Of a stretch of 64,000 bases of DNA, positions 49,001 to 57,868 are shown one piece after another; the stretch's first letter is position 1; each line of letters starts with the position of its first letter. The translations under genes and the position numbers were made by a program. This DNA is from a virus. The stretch covers positions 1 to 64,000 of IMG/VR virus record IMGVR_UViG_3300047564_002155; one strand, given 5' to 3'. Under the pieces are notes generated by a model that saw nothing but the letters and a program-made list of their open reading frames with translations, had not been told where the DNA came from and searched no databases.

Positions 49001-49191
49001 TTGCAATTGATGAGGGATTTGGGTCATTAGACACGGACAACTTCAACTCACTCTATTTATTATTTGATTATCTAAAGACGCAGTTTGATTTTATAATCAC
49101 CATTTCGCACATTGATAAAACGAGGGATATGGTAGATTTCATTATTGACATCAATAAAATCAAAGGGTTTTCATCTATAAGATATTTATAA
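46021..49191 (+). CDS. Mre11-Rad50 (SbcD-SbcC, gp47-gp46) fusion nuclease
   Basis: 1056 aa in one chain. Residues 1-330 are an SbcD/Mre11 nuclease: D22-x-H24 (IADVH), GD at 59-60, GNHD with N95-H96-D97, LFHGAVD and LLGDIHKP. Residues 385-1056 are the SbcC/Rad50 ATPase: P-loop APNASGKST (410-418), two coiled-coil arms, a zinc hook CDHC (728-731), signature LTSGMEKFI and Walker B FIAIDEGFGS (about 993-1002). In T4 these are separate proteins, gp47 and gp46. It would process DNA ends for recombination-dependent replication. No break or frameshift is visible at the join. Coupled to the primase. Confidence 0.93.
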   Translation: MSKVKTLNIGIEKIGKIYHIADVHIRNLKRHSEYRDVFSQLYGYILSTMSENDIIVVAGDIVHAKTDMSPEVVDLTQEFFTRLSDLLPTIVIPGNHDANLNNPSRMDALQPIVNALKLDNLYYLRDTGVWKIGNCSFYHQSVFDESPGFPTPVDVEGCDHKIALFHGAVDKIVTEFGFVIENKKVLVDNFKGYDIVLLGDIHKPNNGVLGNEWIKYPGSLIMQNHAESVFPEHGILVWDVDTKTNEFVQIKNPYGYVTVDVENGKIVSNSPIPQKPRMRIRVKNTKAADLNKLIAELKKGRQVQELTVQKVITRKDSNESEKIVLQNVRDVAYQNKLIEEYLSDTEHLTEDQMSVVKGINTDLNAKLGSHTIKLNSTWVPKTFEFSNMFSYGANNIIDFSNMKGAYGIFAPNASGKSTLWDALSFCIFDKCSRTSKAEDVMNYSKNSFDCKFTFDLNGVDYVIERSAKKSPKRGTVKVDTNFYKIENGVMESLNGEQRRDTNFIIREYVGTYDDFILTAMSTQSNNTGFIDKSQKERKELLAQFLDMDVFESLYQIASEEIKELSALLKDYKNQDLPTQLADAEETLTSITGSLTELEDKRLKLDSQRDSINTKIEFEVGSLKPVDDVGDVEQLETHLESLNKQRKRQDTECGVNLSELKSIETKQQDVESKMSNLNIDDLKEKNEQYKTYNNKFNEMGVQLDKLESQMVHAKKHLDGIGSLTFDDNCDHCVSNKNTPFAKQAQTLEDELKKLGNEYTDLVTKRMDVMTLRNQNDVTKELKLWDDLSETSSKLEKEWLKVSRSYESCLSLVKDYDTSIKNLEIDIQKAKNQQQAVEHNKLVKEKIQSLKGKRTEIEESIKETTNELMNINSEIKVAEKTIENVHQSLEKLRGMEMKYDGYEYYLKCVKRDGIPYNLISEVLPKLEMEINNILSPIVDFQILLNTDGKNINSYIAYGDAEYWPLELTSGMEKFISSIAIRTALINVSNLPRPNFIAIDEGFGSLDTDNFNSLYLLFDYLKTQFDFIITISHIDKTRDMVDFIIDINKIKGFSSIRYL
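49181..49190 (+). promoter_or_regulatory. candidate late promoter motif
   Basis: GATATTTATA in the last codons of the fusion nuclease, 17 bases before the ATG of the fibre-like gene, which switches back from replication to structural genes. Confidence 0.4.
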
Positions 49192-49206
49192 GAAATGGAG
49201 TAGTTA

Positions 49207-51591
49207 ATGGGTTTGGAACTCAAAATAAAGTCAAAACAAAATCTATCCAAATATAGAGTTTTAGTAGAAGACTCATCAGCAACATCTGATGAGTATTTTT
49301 CTATTGTAGAGTTTCCAGAATACTTGGGTGAGGGTAAGAACCTACTTCGTATCAAAACGAACCCAAATGTATTTGAACCCAACACTCAAATCTTTATTGA
49401 GGTATTAGACCCAAATGGAACGCCGGTATATTGGGAGATTCCAAATCATAGAGAAAAAGATGACTCTCGTTTAATTTCTATTTGGGTTTATGGTGATAGA
49501 AACGACAAGTACGATAATGGTAAGGGTATTGGTGAGATAGTCTTGCTTGGAACCTTATCAACTACATCGGATGGTAAACAAGTTCCTACTGATTTCAAAA
49601 AGGTTCCAAATATAAGGTGGAGACGTAAAGTTTCGTTTGCACCAAACAAACCATCAAATGGTAAGATTGTATTTAGGACAGATAGTTTACCAAGACTAAC
49701 ACTATCTTCAAGTGTTGATACATTCACTAATAAAGTAGTATCAAATAATCAATTAGTTAAGACCATCACCAATTCGGATGTTTATTATAAGAAATCTACA
49801 TTTGGAAATACTGTATCACTTGAATATGAAAATGGTGATGCGTTTGAGGGTCAAATGGTTGGTGGTATTGTTTATGGTAATTTGTCCACTACTTTATTTC
49901 CAAGATTGGGTGGTGGTCAATCACAACCAACTACATTTACTGCAAGTATTAGTTCAGTTCCATCCATTTCTATTTTAAGAATAGAAAATCCACTAACTCA
50001 AAGTGATAATAGAACAAATGGGTCCATTCACACATATGAGTATTCTGATGGAACTATAAATGTAAATGTAGAGTATTACTCAACCGCATCTGATACACAA
50101 ACTCAAAATCAAGTTGCTGTTGCAAATATAACTTTAACTAACCTTGACCCTATTGTAGGTAGGGTTCATTCAGTTAACACCTTACTAAAATCACAAGGAT
50201 TAACTTCGGCTGAATATCAATTGATATCAAACAACTTGGTTAGTGCTACAGAATCAGTATCATTTAAAGTTCCAATTCCAACCGAACAACTAAACGACCC
50301 AAAGACTTTAAAATTACAATTTTTAAATGTTGATGGTGTGAAGTCAGAAACCGAACTTGTTAAATCAGATGTTGTATTTACGGGCGGTAACGTATACATT
50401 GCAGGTGACCAATCCTTAATCACCGGCTCATTCCATATTGGAAACGCAATTGGAACTGGCATTGAAATGTCCGGCCAATCAAGTGGATATCTAAAATCGG
50501 TTGGATACCAAGGATTTACATCAGCATCACTTGGTAAAGGGCCGGGTGGATTTCTTATTTGGAGTGGTAGTGGTAATTTACAAATTGGAGTAGACCAATA
50601 CCCTGGTGTAGGAATGGAAATGGTGTCGGAGGGTGGTAGTTCAAGTTTCTTCTTTACAACCGCAGGTGGTGGTAATTTGCAGGTAATCACCGATGATTTC
50701 TTTATTGGAACCGAAGCCACTCAATTTGTTAGTGGTTCAAATGGTAACATAGAAATTAGTTCATCATTTTTCCATCTTAATCCAAAAGATAATGAAGCTG
50801 TGATTGGTGGGTTTGTTGTAACCCCAACTGCAATAAGTTCATCACAATTTGATACATCCGCATCAGTATCCGTTCCAAAACTTGCACTAAAATCAAATGG
50901 ACAAATTACAGGTTCAAGCGTTCTTATCCAACGACTATTGGATGGTGACTTTTACACTTTGTTTGATACGAATGTTGGTATTATAGACGCAAGAAATAAT
51001 GGTAGACAAATTATTTCGGATTATACTGAATATGAGTGGACCGGTTCGGTTGAAACAAAAGTGGCAGAATATTACTTTCAGTTAATGCCGGGTGAAAATA
51101 GACTATTATATGCGTTTAGTCAGTTAACTCATAGGCAAGCGACTGGTTTTACTGGTTCAGTTGGATATGTTCAAGGAACTTGCAAAATGACACTACAAAT
51201 TCCAAATACGGGCTCTGTAACTAATGGTCCATATGGGTATTCATCTCCAAGTCAAGGTACATATTACTACGATGGTTTTGCAAACGCAACAGAATACACG
51301 GTATTTGAACGAACTTTAGGTAATATTGCAACCAATGACTATTATTCAAGTAGAACAAATCAGCCAGGAGACCAAGGGTCTTATTATGTTGTTCCAAGTA
51401 ACTTACAAGGTCGTTTGATTCGTGCAAATCTTTATTTAAAAACTTTAAATGTTGCAACCACTGGCCCACGAACGGCCGGAACTTATTCAAGAGTCAAGGG
51501 TGTGAGTTTAGTTGCCACGAGACAATTTGGTCAGAGAGCTGGTGATATTACGGAAGTATTGCCTGATTTGGGTGAAGGGTTAGGAATATAA
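49207..51591 (+). CDS. fibre-like virion structural protein, 794 aa
   Basis: N-terminal 240 residues form a beta-rich domain (LLRIKTNPNVFEPNTQIFIEV) which may attach to the baseplate; the rest is Ser/Gly/Thr-rich with repeating strands (GGFLIWSGSGNLQIGV, GSSSFFFTTAGGG, IGGFVVTPTAISSSQF), typical of fibre shafts, and a final 200-residue beta domain (TCKMTLQIPNTGSV). SD-like GGAG before the ATG. Possibly gp10- or gp12-like; not decided. Confidence 0.7.
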   Translation: MGLELKIKSKQNLSKYRVLVEDSSATSDEYFSIVEFPEYLGEGKNLLRIKTNPNVFEPNTQIFIEVLDPNGTPVYWEIPNHREKDDSRLISIWVYGDRNDKYDNGKGIGEIVLLGTLSTTSDGKQVPTDFKKVPNIRWRRKVSFAPNKPSNGKIVFRTDSLPRLTLSSSVDTFTNKVVSNNQLVKTITNSDVYYKKSTFGNTVSLEYENGDAFEGQMVGGIVYGNLSTTLFPRLGGGQSQPTTFTASISSVPSISILRIENPLTQSDNRTNGSIHTYEYSDGTINVNVEYYSTASDTQTQNQVAVANITLTNLDPIVGRVHSVNTLLKSQGLTSAEYQLISNNLVSATESVSFKVPIPTEQLNDPKTLKLQFLNVDGVKSETELVKSDVVFTGGNVYIAGDQSLITGSFHIGNAIGTGIEMSGQSSGYLKSVGYQGFTSASLGKGPGGFLIWSGSGNLQIGVDQYPGVGMEMVSEGGSSSFFFTTAGGGNLQVITDDFFIGTEATQFVSGSNGNIEISSSFFHLNPKDNEAVIGGFVVTPTAISSSQFDTSASVSVPKLALKSNGQITGSSVLIQRLLDGDFYTLFDTNVGIIDARNNGRQIISDYTEYEWTGSVETKVAEYYFQLMPGENRLLYAFSQLTHRQATGFTGSVGYVQGTCKMTLQIPNTGSVTNGPYGYSSPSQGTYYYDGFANATEYTVFERTLGNIATNDYYSSRTNQPGDQGSYYVVPSNLQGRLIRANLYLKTLNVATTGPRTAGTYSRVKGVSLVATRQFGQRAGDITEVLPDLGEGLGI

Positions 51592-51596
51592 AATTA

Positions 51597-51607
51597 GATA
51601 CTTATTA
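51597..51607 (+). promoter_or_regulatory. candidate late promoter motif
   Basis: GATACTTATTA directly before the ATG at 51610. Confidence 0.4.
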
Positions 51608-51609
51608 TT

Positions 51610-54600
51610 ATGGGAAATTTAATTAAAGAGTGGGTTAGGGGAATTCTTGTTGAAGAAGTAAAACAAGAAGTAGTAGTTTATGCTGGAAGGTTTCAACCAT
51701 TTCACAAAGGACACTACGCTACCTATGAACATTTGGTAAAAAAGTTTGGTAAGCAAAATGTCTTTGTTGGGACCTCAAATCAACAAGGTGGTCCAAGACA
51801 TCCATTTAATTTTAAAGAAAAACGAGAAATTATGATGAAGATGTTTAACATCCCATCATCACAAATTGTCCAAGTAAAAAACCCATACCAACCAAGTGAG
51901 GTTTTAAATAAATTTGATTCTAAAACCACCGCATTTATCACGGTAGTTGGTGAAAAGGATGAGGCTCGTTTGGGTGGTAAATACTTTAAGAAATACGATG
52001 GTAAGCCCGAAAGTGGATATCTTGATAACGGATATGTGTATGTATCCCCGGCACAACCAAACGCAATAAGCGGAACTGATGTTCGTAATTGGTTATCAGC
52101 ATCAGATGATTCTCAAAGAAAAGCTGGATTCAAGAAAGCATACCCAAAGTTTGACCCAAAGATTTACAATTTAATTTCAACAAGGTTAATGAAGATTGAA
52201 TCCGTAATGGAATCGTTCTTTAAATCATTTGATGTTGAATCTCTTTTAGAGGGCTCTCTTTATGGGGCAGATGCTGGTGAACCCGACACTATGTTTGTAT
52301 TGCCAGGAAAAACTCGCAAACTTGGAATGAAAAATCCAGGTCAAAAAGATGATGTGTGGTTTGTAAATGGTGGTTATGTTCAAATGCACTTTCCGGTAGC
52401 TGATGTGATTGTTTCACCTGATGCAAAGGGGTCATCTGATTACTACCAATATTCATCCAAACGAAATATCCGTAATAATACCGATTTGGAAATCCCACCC
52501 GTAAGTGATGACTTTACAACGGCTAAACAGGGTAGAAAACAAGTTGATGTTCAAGACCTCAAAACCGAAGGTTCTACTATGGGACCAATTTCACTTGATA
52601 TGGTTGATAATGGTCCTGCGTTTTCTTGGGCAAGTAAAGAAAAATACCAATCTGCAAATAACGAAATTGCAAAACGATTGGGATTTGAAGTAGTTGATTG
52701 GATGTTGGGAACTGACTTGGAAACTCAATTTGTTCAAGACCGACCAACACAAGTTTCTTACTATCCAAAAAGTAATAGACCTGCAAATAAAGACTACTCT
52801 GATTGGAAATCTGATATTGAAAAAACAGCCACCGCTGTTGGTGTTGAGTTTATAAATTTTCTTGATAAAAAACAAATTGGATTAAACGAAGACCTTTTCG
52901 GAACATCGTTAAAAATGAAACCATATGAAACCTTGATGGTTAAATCCGTTATTGAATTTATGATGGATAAGTATAATTTTAATGCAAAGATTATAGTAAA
53001 GAAAAAAGAAAAAGTTGGATTGATAGGTGATATATCCTTAAATTCAAATTCAGTAGATGGAAATAAATTTTATTTACACTTTAATCCCAATCAGTCATAT
53101 CAGAGAATAATTCAAACAATGATACACGAGTTGACTCATATCAAACAAGTTTCCAGAAAAGAATTATTACCAAATAAAGACTATACCGCAATACTTTGGA
53201 AGGGTAAAGAATACATAACTGCAAAAGACTATAATAAGTTAATGAAGTCAAGTCCTTCGGAGTATATCAAATTACCTTGGGAAGTTGAAGCTATTTCAAA
53301 TATGAAAAGTTTGTATCCTCAATTTATAAAATCAAAATATTGGTTGGGATTAAAGGGTAAGGACTCTACATTAGATTATATTATCAATACAAACGAAAAT
53401 GTATTAAAAGAATCTTTATTGGTTGAAGGTGGTGCGTATGGTCATATGGCTCACCCATTTGATACTGAAATGAATTTAACTTTTGGTGACTTAAAACAAA
53501 TCATCAACGGAGCCCTAACGGGCGAATTAGAACTTGCAAGAGAAAAGACCGATGGTCAAGCCCTTGCTATTTCGTGGAGAGATGATAAGGGTTTAATTGC
53601 AGCAAGAAACAAAGGACACCTTGCTAATCGTGGTGAAAAGGCATTGGACATTAGCGGTATTGCTTCAAAGTTTGGTGGTAGAGGTGGTTTGACCGACGCA
53701 TACAACTTTGCAATGAAAGACCTTACATCAGCTATCAAAGGTTTATCAAAAGCACAACGAGACAAAATCTTCAAACAAGGTGCAAAGTTTATGAACCTTG
53801 AAGTAATCTGGCCAACATCGGTCAATGTAATCCCTTATGGTCAAGCCCTTTTGGTATTCCACAATACGACTGAATACAACGAAGCTGGTATAGCTATTGG
53901 TGCTGACCAAAGTGATGCAAAGGTTCTTGCTGGGATGATTAAACAAGTTAATGCTGATGTTCAATCAAAATACACAATCCAAGGACCGCCGGTAACCCAA
54001 TTACCAAAGTCGCAAAAACTTACATCTTTAAAATCAAAATTTGATGGTCAGTTGAATAAACTTCAAAAAGAATTTAATTTGAAAGATACTGATGGTGTTG
54101 CAGAATATCACCAAAAGTGGTGGGAAAATTTTGTAGATACAAAATCACCATCAACACTTGATAACAAAACTAAAATGGGTCTTGTTAAAAGATGGGCGTT
54201 CTACGATAAAGGGTTCCGTTTGGACAGTAAAACCATCACCGACCCTAAAGTGTTGACTTGGGCTCAAGGTATAGATAAAAACGACCACGCCAAAATTCAA
54301 AAAGATAATATTAGACCATTTGAAGATATTTTCTTGGGTGTTGGTGCCGAAGTTCTTTCGTTTATGAGTTCAGTTTTAACTGCAAATCCTGATGCTGCTG
54401 TTAGAAGTATGAAAGACCGACTTGACCAAACAGTTAAGGACGTTCAAAAAGCAGGTGACCCAAAGAAAATTGCAAAACTAAAATTAGAATTAGAACGACT
54501 TGCCGCTATTGGTGGTAAAGACAAAATTGTTCCTAATGAGGGTATCGTATTTGTGTATAAAGGTAATACTTATAAACTTACAGGCACATTCGCACCACTC

Positions 54601-54633
54601 AATCAAATTTTAGGATTGTTCTACGGAGAATGA
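51610..54633 (+). CDS. 1007-aa multidomain protein: nucleotidyltransferase, HExxH and KxDG ligase-like motifs
   Basis: Three enzyme-like parts. Residues 20-195: cytidylyl/adenylyltransferase fold with GRFQPFHKGH (H32, H35) and ISGTDVR (153-159), as in NMN adenylyltransferases. Residues 430-560: HELTH (H506-E507-x-x-H510), a zinc-peptidase motif. Residues 610-800: EKTDGQALAIS with K646-x-D-G649, motif I of the nucleotide-dependent ligase/capping superfamily, then IAARNKGHL and VIPYGQALLVFH, compatible with later motifs. Smaller proteins with the first and last parts occur in T4-like marine phages. Located among virion genes, so possibly packaged. Substrates unknown. Confidence 0.7.
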   Translation: MGNLIKEWVRGILVEEVKQEVVVYAGRFQPFHKGHYATYEHLVKKFGKQNVFVGTSNQQGGPRHPFNFKEKREIMMKMFNIPSSQIVQVKNPYQPSEVLNKFDSKTTAFITVVGEKDEARLGGKYFKKYDGKPESGYLDNGYVYVSPAQPNAISGTDVRNWLSASDDSQRKAGFKKAYPKFDPKIYNLISTRLMKIESVMESFFKSFDVESLLEGSLYGADAGEPDTMFVLPGKTRKLGMKNPGQKDDVWFVNGGYVQMHFPVADVIVSPDAKGSSDYYQYSSKRNIRNNTDLEIPPVSDDFTTAKQGRKQVDVQDLKTEGSTMGPISLDMVDNGPAFSWASKEKYQSANNEIAKRLGFEVVDWMLGTDLETQFVQDRPTQVSYYPKSNRPANKDYSDWKSDIEKTATAVGVEFINFLDKKQIGLNEDLFGTSLKMKPYETLMVKSVIEFMMDKYNFNAKIIVKKKEKVGLIGDISLNSNSVDGNKFYLHFNPNQSYQRIIQTMIHELTHIKQVSRKELLPNKDYTAILWKGKEYITAKDYNKLMKSSPSEYIKLPWEVEAISNMKSLYPQFIKSKYWLGLKGKDSTLDYIINTNENVLKESLLVEGGAYGHMAHPFDTEMNLTFGDLKQIINGALTGELELAREKTDGQALAISWRDDKGLIAARNKGHLANRGEKALDISGIASKFGGRGGLTDAYNFAMKDLTSAIKGLSKAQRDKIFKQGAKFMNLEVIWPTSVNVIPYGQALLVFHNTTEYNEAGIAIGADQSDAKVLAGMIKQVNADVQSKYTIQGPPVTQLPKSQKLTSLKSKFDGQLNKLQKEFNLKDTDGVAEYHQKWWENFVDTKSPSTLDNKTKMGLVKRWAFYDKGFRLDSKTITDPKVLTWAQGIDKNDHAKIQKDNIRPFEDIFLGVGAEVLSFMSSVLTANPDAAVRSMKDRLDQTVKDVQKAGDPKKIAKLKLELERLAAIGGKDKIVPNEGIVFVYKGNTYKLTGTFAPLNQILGLFYGE

Positions 54634-54651
54634 TAAATTAAAATAAAAGTT

Positions 54652-55239
54652 ATGTCTAAAAAATTACAAAATGTTAAGGCGATTAAAGAAATGCTCGCCG
54701 GAACACACAAAACTCAAACAAAAACTACAATTGGCTTTGAAACTAAAGATTATGTAAGAAGGGAAGTTGGAGAACAATGGACCGATGAGTTTGGTAATCA
54801 ATGGGAACAAAAAAAAGGATACAAAGTTAAACTTGGTAAACTTTCAGAGGTTCGTAAAGAAGTTTCACAATTTTCAAATTGTCGTAAAGAAGTTTGTACT
54901 TGCACTACACCATCTCAAGCTGATAAAAAGATGATGGCATATCACGGAATGTGTTTGGATTGTGTGGTTGATATGGAACATCAATTACGAATTGAGGGTA
55001 AGTTTGAAGAATACGAAAGAAGTAAGGTTTTAGAAAATGCAAAAGCTTGGCTAAAACAAGCCGAAGTAGAAAAGGAAATCTTAAAATCAGCATTAAAAGC
55101 TCAATACATCCTTGAAGATGGTCGTGTTGAAGAGTGGGAGGGTGGAATGTCACCTGAAGAACTTGAGGCTAAAATTGATGCTGAATTTGAAAAATTTAAA
55201 ACGGATTTCATTGCCAAGTTAGAAAACGGAAACAATTAA
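54652..55239 (+). CDS. Cys-rich putative zinc protein, 195 aa
   Basis: Residues 77-101 carry a Cys set C-x4-C-x-C and later C-x2-C (NCRKEVCTC, MCLDC), probably a zinc site. N-terminus basic, C-terminal half a charged coiled coil (EKEILKSALKAQY). Start in the AAAAGTTATG context. Not recognised; resembles conserved structural-region proteins of marine T4-like phages. Confidence 0.65.
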   Translation: MSKKLQNVKAIKEMLAGTHKTQTKTTIGFETKDYVRREVGEQWTDEFGNQWEQKKGYKVKLGKLSEVRKEVSQFSNCRKEVCTCTTPSQADKKMMAYHGMCLDCVVDMEHQLRIEGKFEEYERSKVLENAKAWLKQAEVEKEILKSALKAQYILEDGRVEEWEGGMSPEELEAKIDAEFEKFKTDFIAKLENGNN

Positions 55240-55241
55240 CC

Positions 55242-55255
55242 ATACCTATTTATTT
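55242..55255 (+). promoter_or_regulatory. candidate late promoter motif
   Basis: ATACCTATTTATTT, 14 bases before the ATG at 55269. Confidence 0.35.
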
Positions 55256-55268
55256 TGTGAGGTATTAT

Positions 55269-57812
55269 ATGAAAAGTAAAGAGTATTACATTCGTTTAGG
55301 TGAAGCGGTTCAAAAGCTAGAAGAAAAGAATTGCCCAACCGACCCATCAAAGTGGTCATATTATAAATCACAAGCAAAAGAAAAGTTTGATGTATATCCA
55401 TCAGCATATGCTAATGGGTGGGCTTCAAAACAATATGGTGATGCTGGTGGTGGTTGGAAGAAATGTGAAAACGAAGCTACTGATTCTCAAGAAAAAGAAT
55501 TTCATACTCAACTTGATAAGTTAGTTCACAAAACTTTTGGTAAAAGTCCGGAAGAAGAAAAAATGGATGAGAAGTTTGATAGAACTCACCTTGGTATTTT
55601 AAAATACGCTTATAAGGACATTGATAAAATCAATCCATCCGACCCAATGTATGTTAGAGTGGCTCAGATGTTGGATAAATTATCAAAACAGGAATTACAA
55701 CAATTGATTGATGCTGACATTAAGTTCATATCACTTCTTGCAAAGAATCGTTTATCAAAAAAAGAATCAGTAAACGAAGAAAAAGTAGATATGGAAGAGC
55801 TAGAAATGATGCTAAAGAAATTAAAAAAAGAGAATCCAGGTAAAAAAGTAACATACAGTTTTATTAAAGGTAAACAATACCCTAAAGGTTATGTTATTAA
55901 AATAAATGGAAAAATTTTAGAAGGTGAATCAGTAAACGAATCTCATTTTCAAGTTGGTGATAATGTCACTTGTCTTAAAAGTGGTATGACTGGTCAAGTT
56001 GTTGGGATGGATAAACCACACGGTGCGGATGATGAGGAATATTATACAGTTAAAAGACAAGATGGTGAAGTAATGAAATACTCACCAAACGAATTAAGAC
56101 TTACTGAAAACACTTTGAAAGAAGGTTTGTTCCAAGACATTATGAGAGCTGTTAAAAAAGGTGATGGTCCTTTCACTTTGGTTGTTATTAAGAACAACAA
56201 AGTAATTAAACAAGTAGAAGTTAAAACTCCACAAGCAATCCCTGCAAACTACTCTTCATTATTAAAAGATTTTCCTAATACGAGAATCAGAATAGAGGAT
56301 GCAACAGGTAAAATTGTAATGGGTGAATCGGTAAACGAAGCTAAGGCAATCGGAAAAAAGATATTCTCTGATGCTAAAGGAAAACTTTTCTTTGGATACC
56401 AAAATGATGATGATACTGTTCAACTTGTAGATTACAAAACTTGGAAAAAACTTCCAATGACGGACTTATCTAATGAGTTTATGGCTAACAGAATAATCAA
56501 CTCAATTGTTAGAAATGAAAGACAATTCAACAAAAAAGTTGAATACAATATGTGGTCTAAAAAGACTAACCCATCTTTTGAAGAGAGAATGGATTACTTC
56601 ATTAAAAACAATTGGATATCTAATATCACTAAAACTGGTATCAAAGAATCGGTAAACGAATCATCAATGAGTAATATTGATATTATCGCACAAGAAGCAA
56701 AAGATTTTAAAGATTTTGTGAAAGAGTTCTACAACGAATACAAAGATTTTCCAAAAGATAGAGATACTATTAAATGGTTAAAAGGTGTTTATGATAATAG
56801 AAGCACAAACGAATCGGTTGAATCATTAGATGAAAAATTACCAAATGAGTTTGCTACCATTCCTAATGATTCTCGTGTAGATGGTATGATGAAACATCTT
56901 CAGCACCATTTGGGTGTTATTAGTAAGAATGTAAAGACTGGTAAAGGTGTTTACAAAAAGGATTTGATGAAGATGGCAAACATCATTAAAGCCCTTCAAA
57001 TGTATGAATCAAAATCAGTAAACGAATCATCGGTTGAAATTGGTGATATCGTATTGTTCCCACCAGCGAATAGTGCTGCTACTGTTGTTGATAGGTTTGG
57101 TAGAAGTGTGACCTTAAAGTTGGCTAATGGTAAAAAAGTTAAAACCGTGGTTGATAAAGTTAAGTTATTAGCACAAGATAATGTAAACGAGGGTAATGCT
57201 TTCACAGGTGCTTTGTTCAAAGCTCGTAAAGAAGGTTTGACTGAATTTGAATTCAACGGAAAAAAATATCCGGTTCACAAACTTGAAGAAGAAAAAGAAG
57301 AAACTCTTGCTGAATCAAAATTGACCAAAGATTCTTTGAAGCAAATTATCAAAGAAGAATACCATAATGTAAAAACCTTTATGGAAGAAAAATACGGATT
57401 TACTCCTGAATTAGGTAAGGTATATTCCAATCTTGCAGCTAAACCTTTTTTAAAAGAAGAAGAGGAAGAGGTAGTTGATGAGTATGATGTAGAAAATTAC
57501 CAAGACCTAAAAGAGTTTGTTCAGTTTATGGCTGAATACAAAAGTGATATCAACGAGGCAGAATATCAAGGTAGAAAAGTAAAACTTGGTAAGATTATGC
57601 AAGGTGATGTTAAGAAATTCAAAGTATATGTTAAGAACGACAAAGGTAATGTTGTTAAAGTAAACTTTGGACAAGGTGGTGATGCTAAGGGTGGAACTAT
57701 GAGAATTCGTAAAGACAATCCTAAAGCAAGAGCATCGTTCAGAGCAAGACACAATTGTGATAACCCTGGTCCAAGATGGAAAGCAAGATATTGGTCTTGT
57801 CGTAAATGGTAA
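55269..57812 (+). CDS. ESVNE-repeat protein, possible processed virion precursor, 847 aa
   Basis: ATG 55269 is preferred to the GTG 12 bases upstream. The protein alternates small folded modules with recurring linkers: ESVNE at 166, 220, 353 and 460, with variants TNESVES at 513-519, KSVNE at 582, NVNE at 638 and DINE at 760. The modules differ: a 165-residue helical N-terminus, a KOW/SH3-like barrel after 220 (QVGDNVTCLKSGM), another after 582 (EIGDIVLFPPANS), and a basic C-terminal domain (RASFRARHNCDNPGPRWKAR). xxE linkers resemble cleavage sites of T4-type prohead protease, whose gene starts at 63873. Processing into internal head proteins is inference. Confidence 0.7.
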   Translation: MKSKEYYIRLGEAVQKLEEKNCPTDPSKWSYYKSQAKEKFDVYPSAYANGWASKQYGDAGGGWKKCENEATDSQEKEFHTQLDKLVHKTFGKSPEEEKMDEKFDRTHLGILKYAYKDIDKINPSDPMYVRVAQMLDKLSKQELQQLIDADIKFISLLAKNRLSKKESVNEEKVDMEELEMMLKKLKKENPGKKVTYSFIKGKQYPKGYVIKINGKILEGESVNESHFQVGDNVTCLKSGMTGQVVGMDKPHGADDEEYYTVKRQDGEVMKYSPNELRLTENTLKEGLFQDIMRAVKKGDGPFTLVVIKNNKVIKQVEVKTPQAIPANYSSLLKDFPNTRIRIEDATGKIVMGESVNEAKAIGKKIFSDAKGKLFFGYQNDDDTVQLVDYKTWKKLPMTDLSNEFMANRIINSIVRNERQFNKKVEYNMWSKKTNPSFEERMDYFIKNNWISNITKTGIKESVNESSMSNIDIIAQEAKDFKDFVKEFYNEYKDFPKDRDTIKWLKGVYDNRSTNESVESLDEKLPNEFATIPNDSRVDGMMKHLQHHLGVISKNVKTGKGVYKKDLMKMANIIKALQMYESKSVNESSVEIGDIVLFPPANSAATVVDRFGRSVTLKLANGKKVKTVVDKVKLLAQDNVNEGNAFTGALFKARKEGLTEFEFNGKKYPVHKLEEEKEETLAESKLTKDSLKQIIKEEYHNVKTFMEEKYGFTPELGKVYSNLAAKPFLKEEEEEVVDEYDVENYQDLKEFVQFMAEYKSDINEAEYQGRKVKLGKIMQGDVKKFKVYVKNDKGNVVKVNFGQGGDAKGGTMRIRKDNPKARASFRARHNCDNPGPRWKARYWSCRKW

Positions 57813-57831
57813 TTATTAACATTGAATTACA

Positions 57832-57841
57832 TACTTATTAG
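57832..57841 (+). promoter_or_regulatory. candidate late promoter motif
   Basis: ATACTTATTA, 27 bases before the ATG at 57869, identical in its core to the motif at 51597. Confidence 0.45.
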
Positions 57842-57868
57842 TAGTTTTAAATTAAATTGGAATAAACT

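Noticed and set aside
50217-50720. Minus-strand ORF of 167 aa opposite the fibre-like gene
   Set aside because: Pro-rich reading caused by the complement of Gly/Ser/Thr-rich fibre repeats; no start context or promoter.
52289-52875. Minus-strand ORFs opposite the 1007-aa gene
   Set aside because: Shadow frames of a strongly supported gene; no operon context on the minus strand anywhere in the window.
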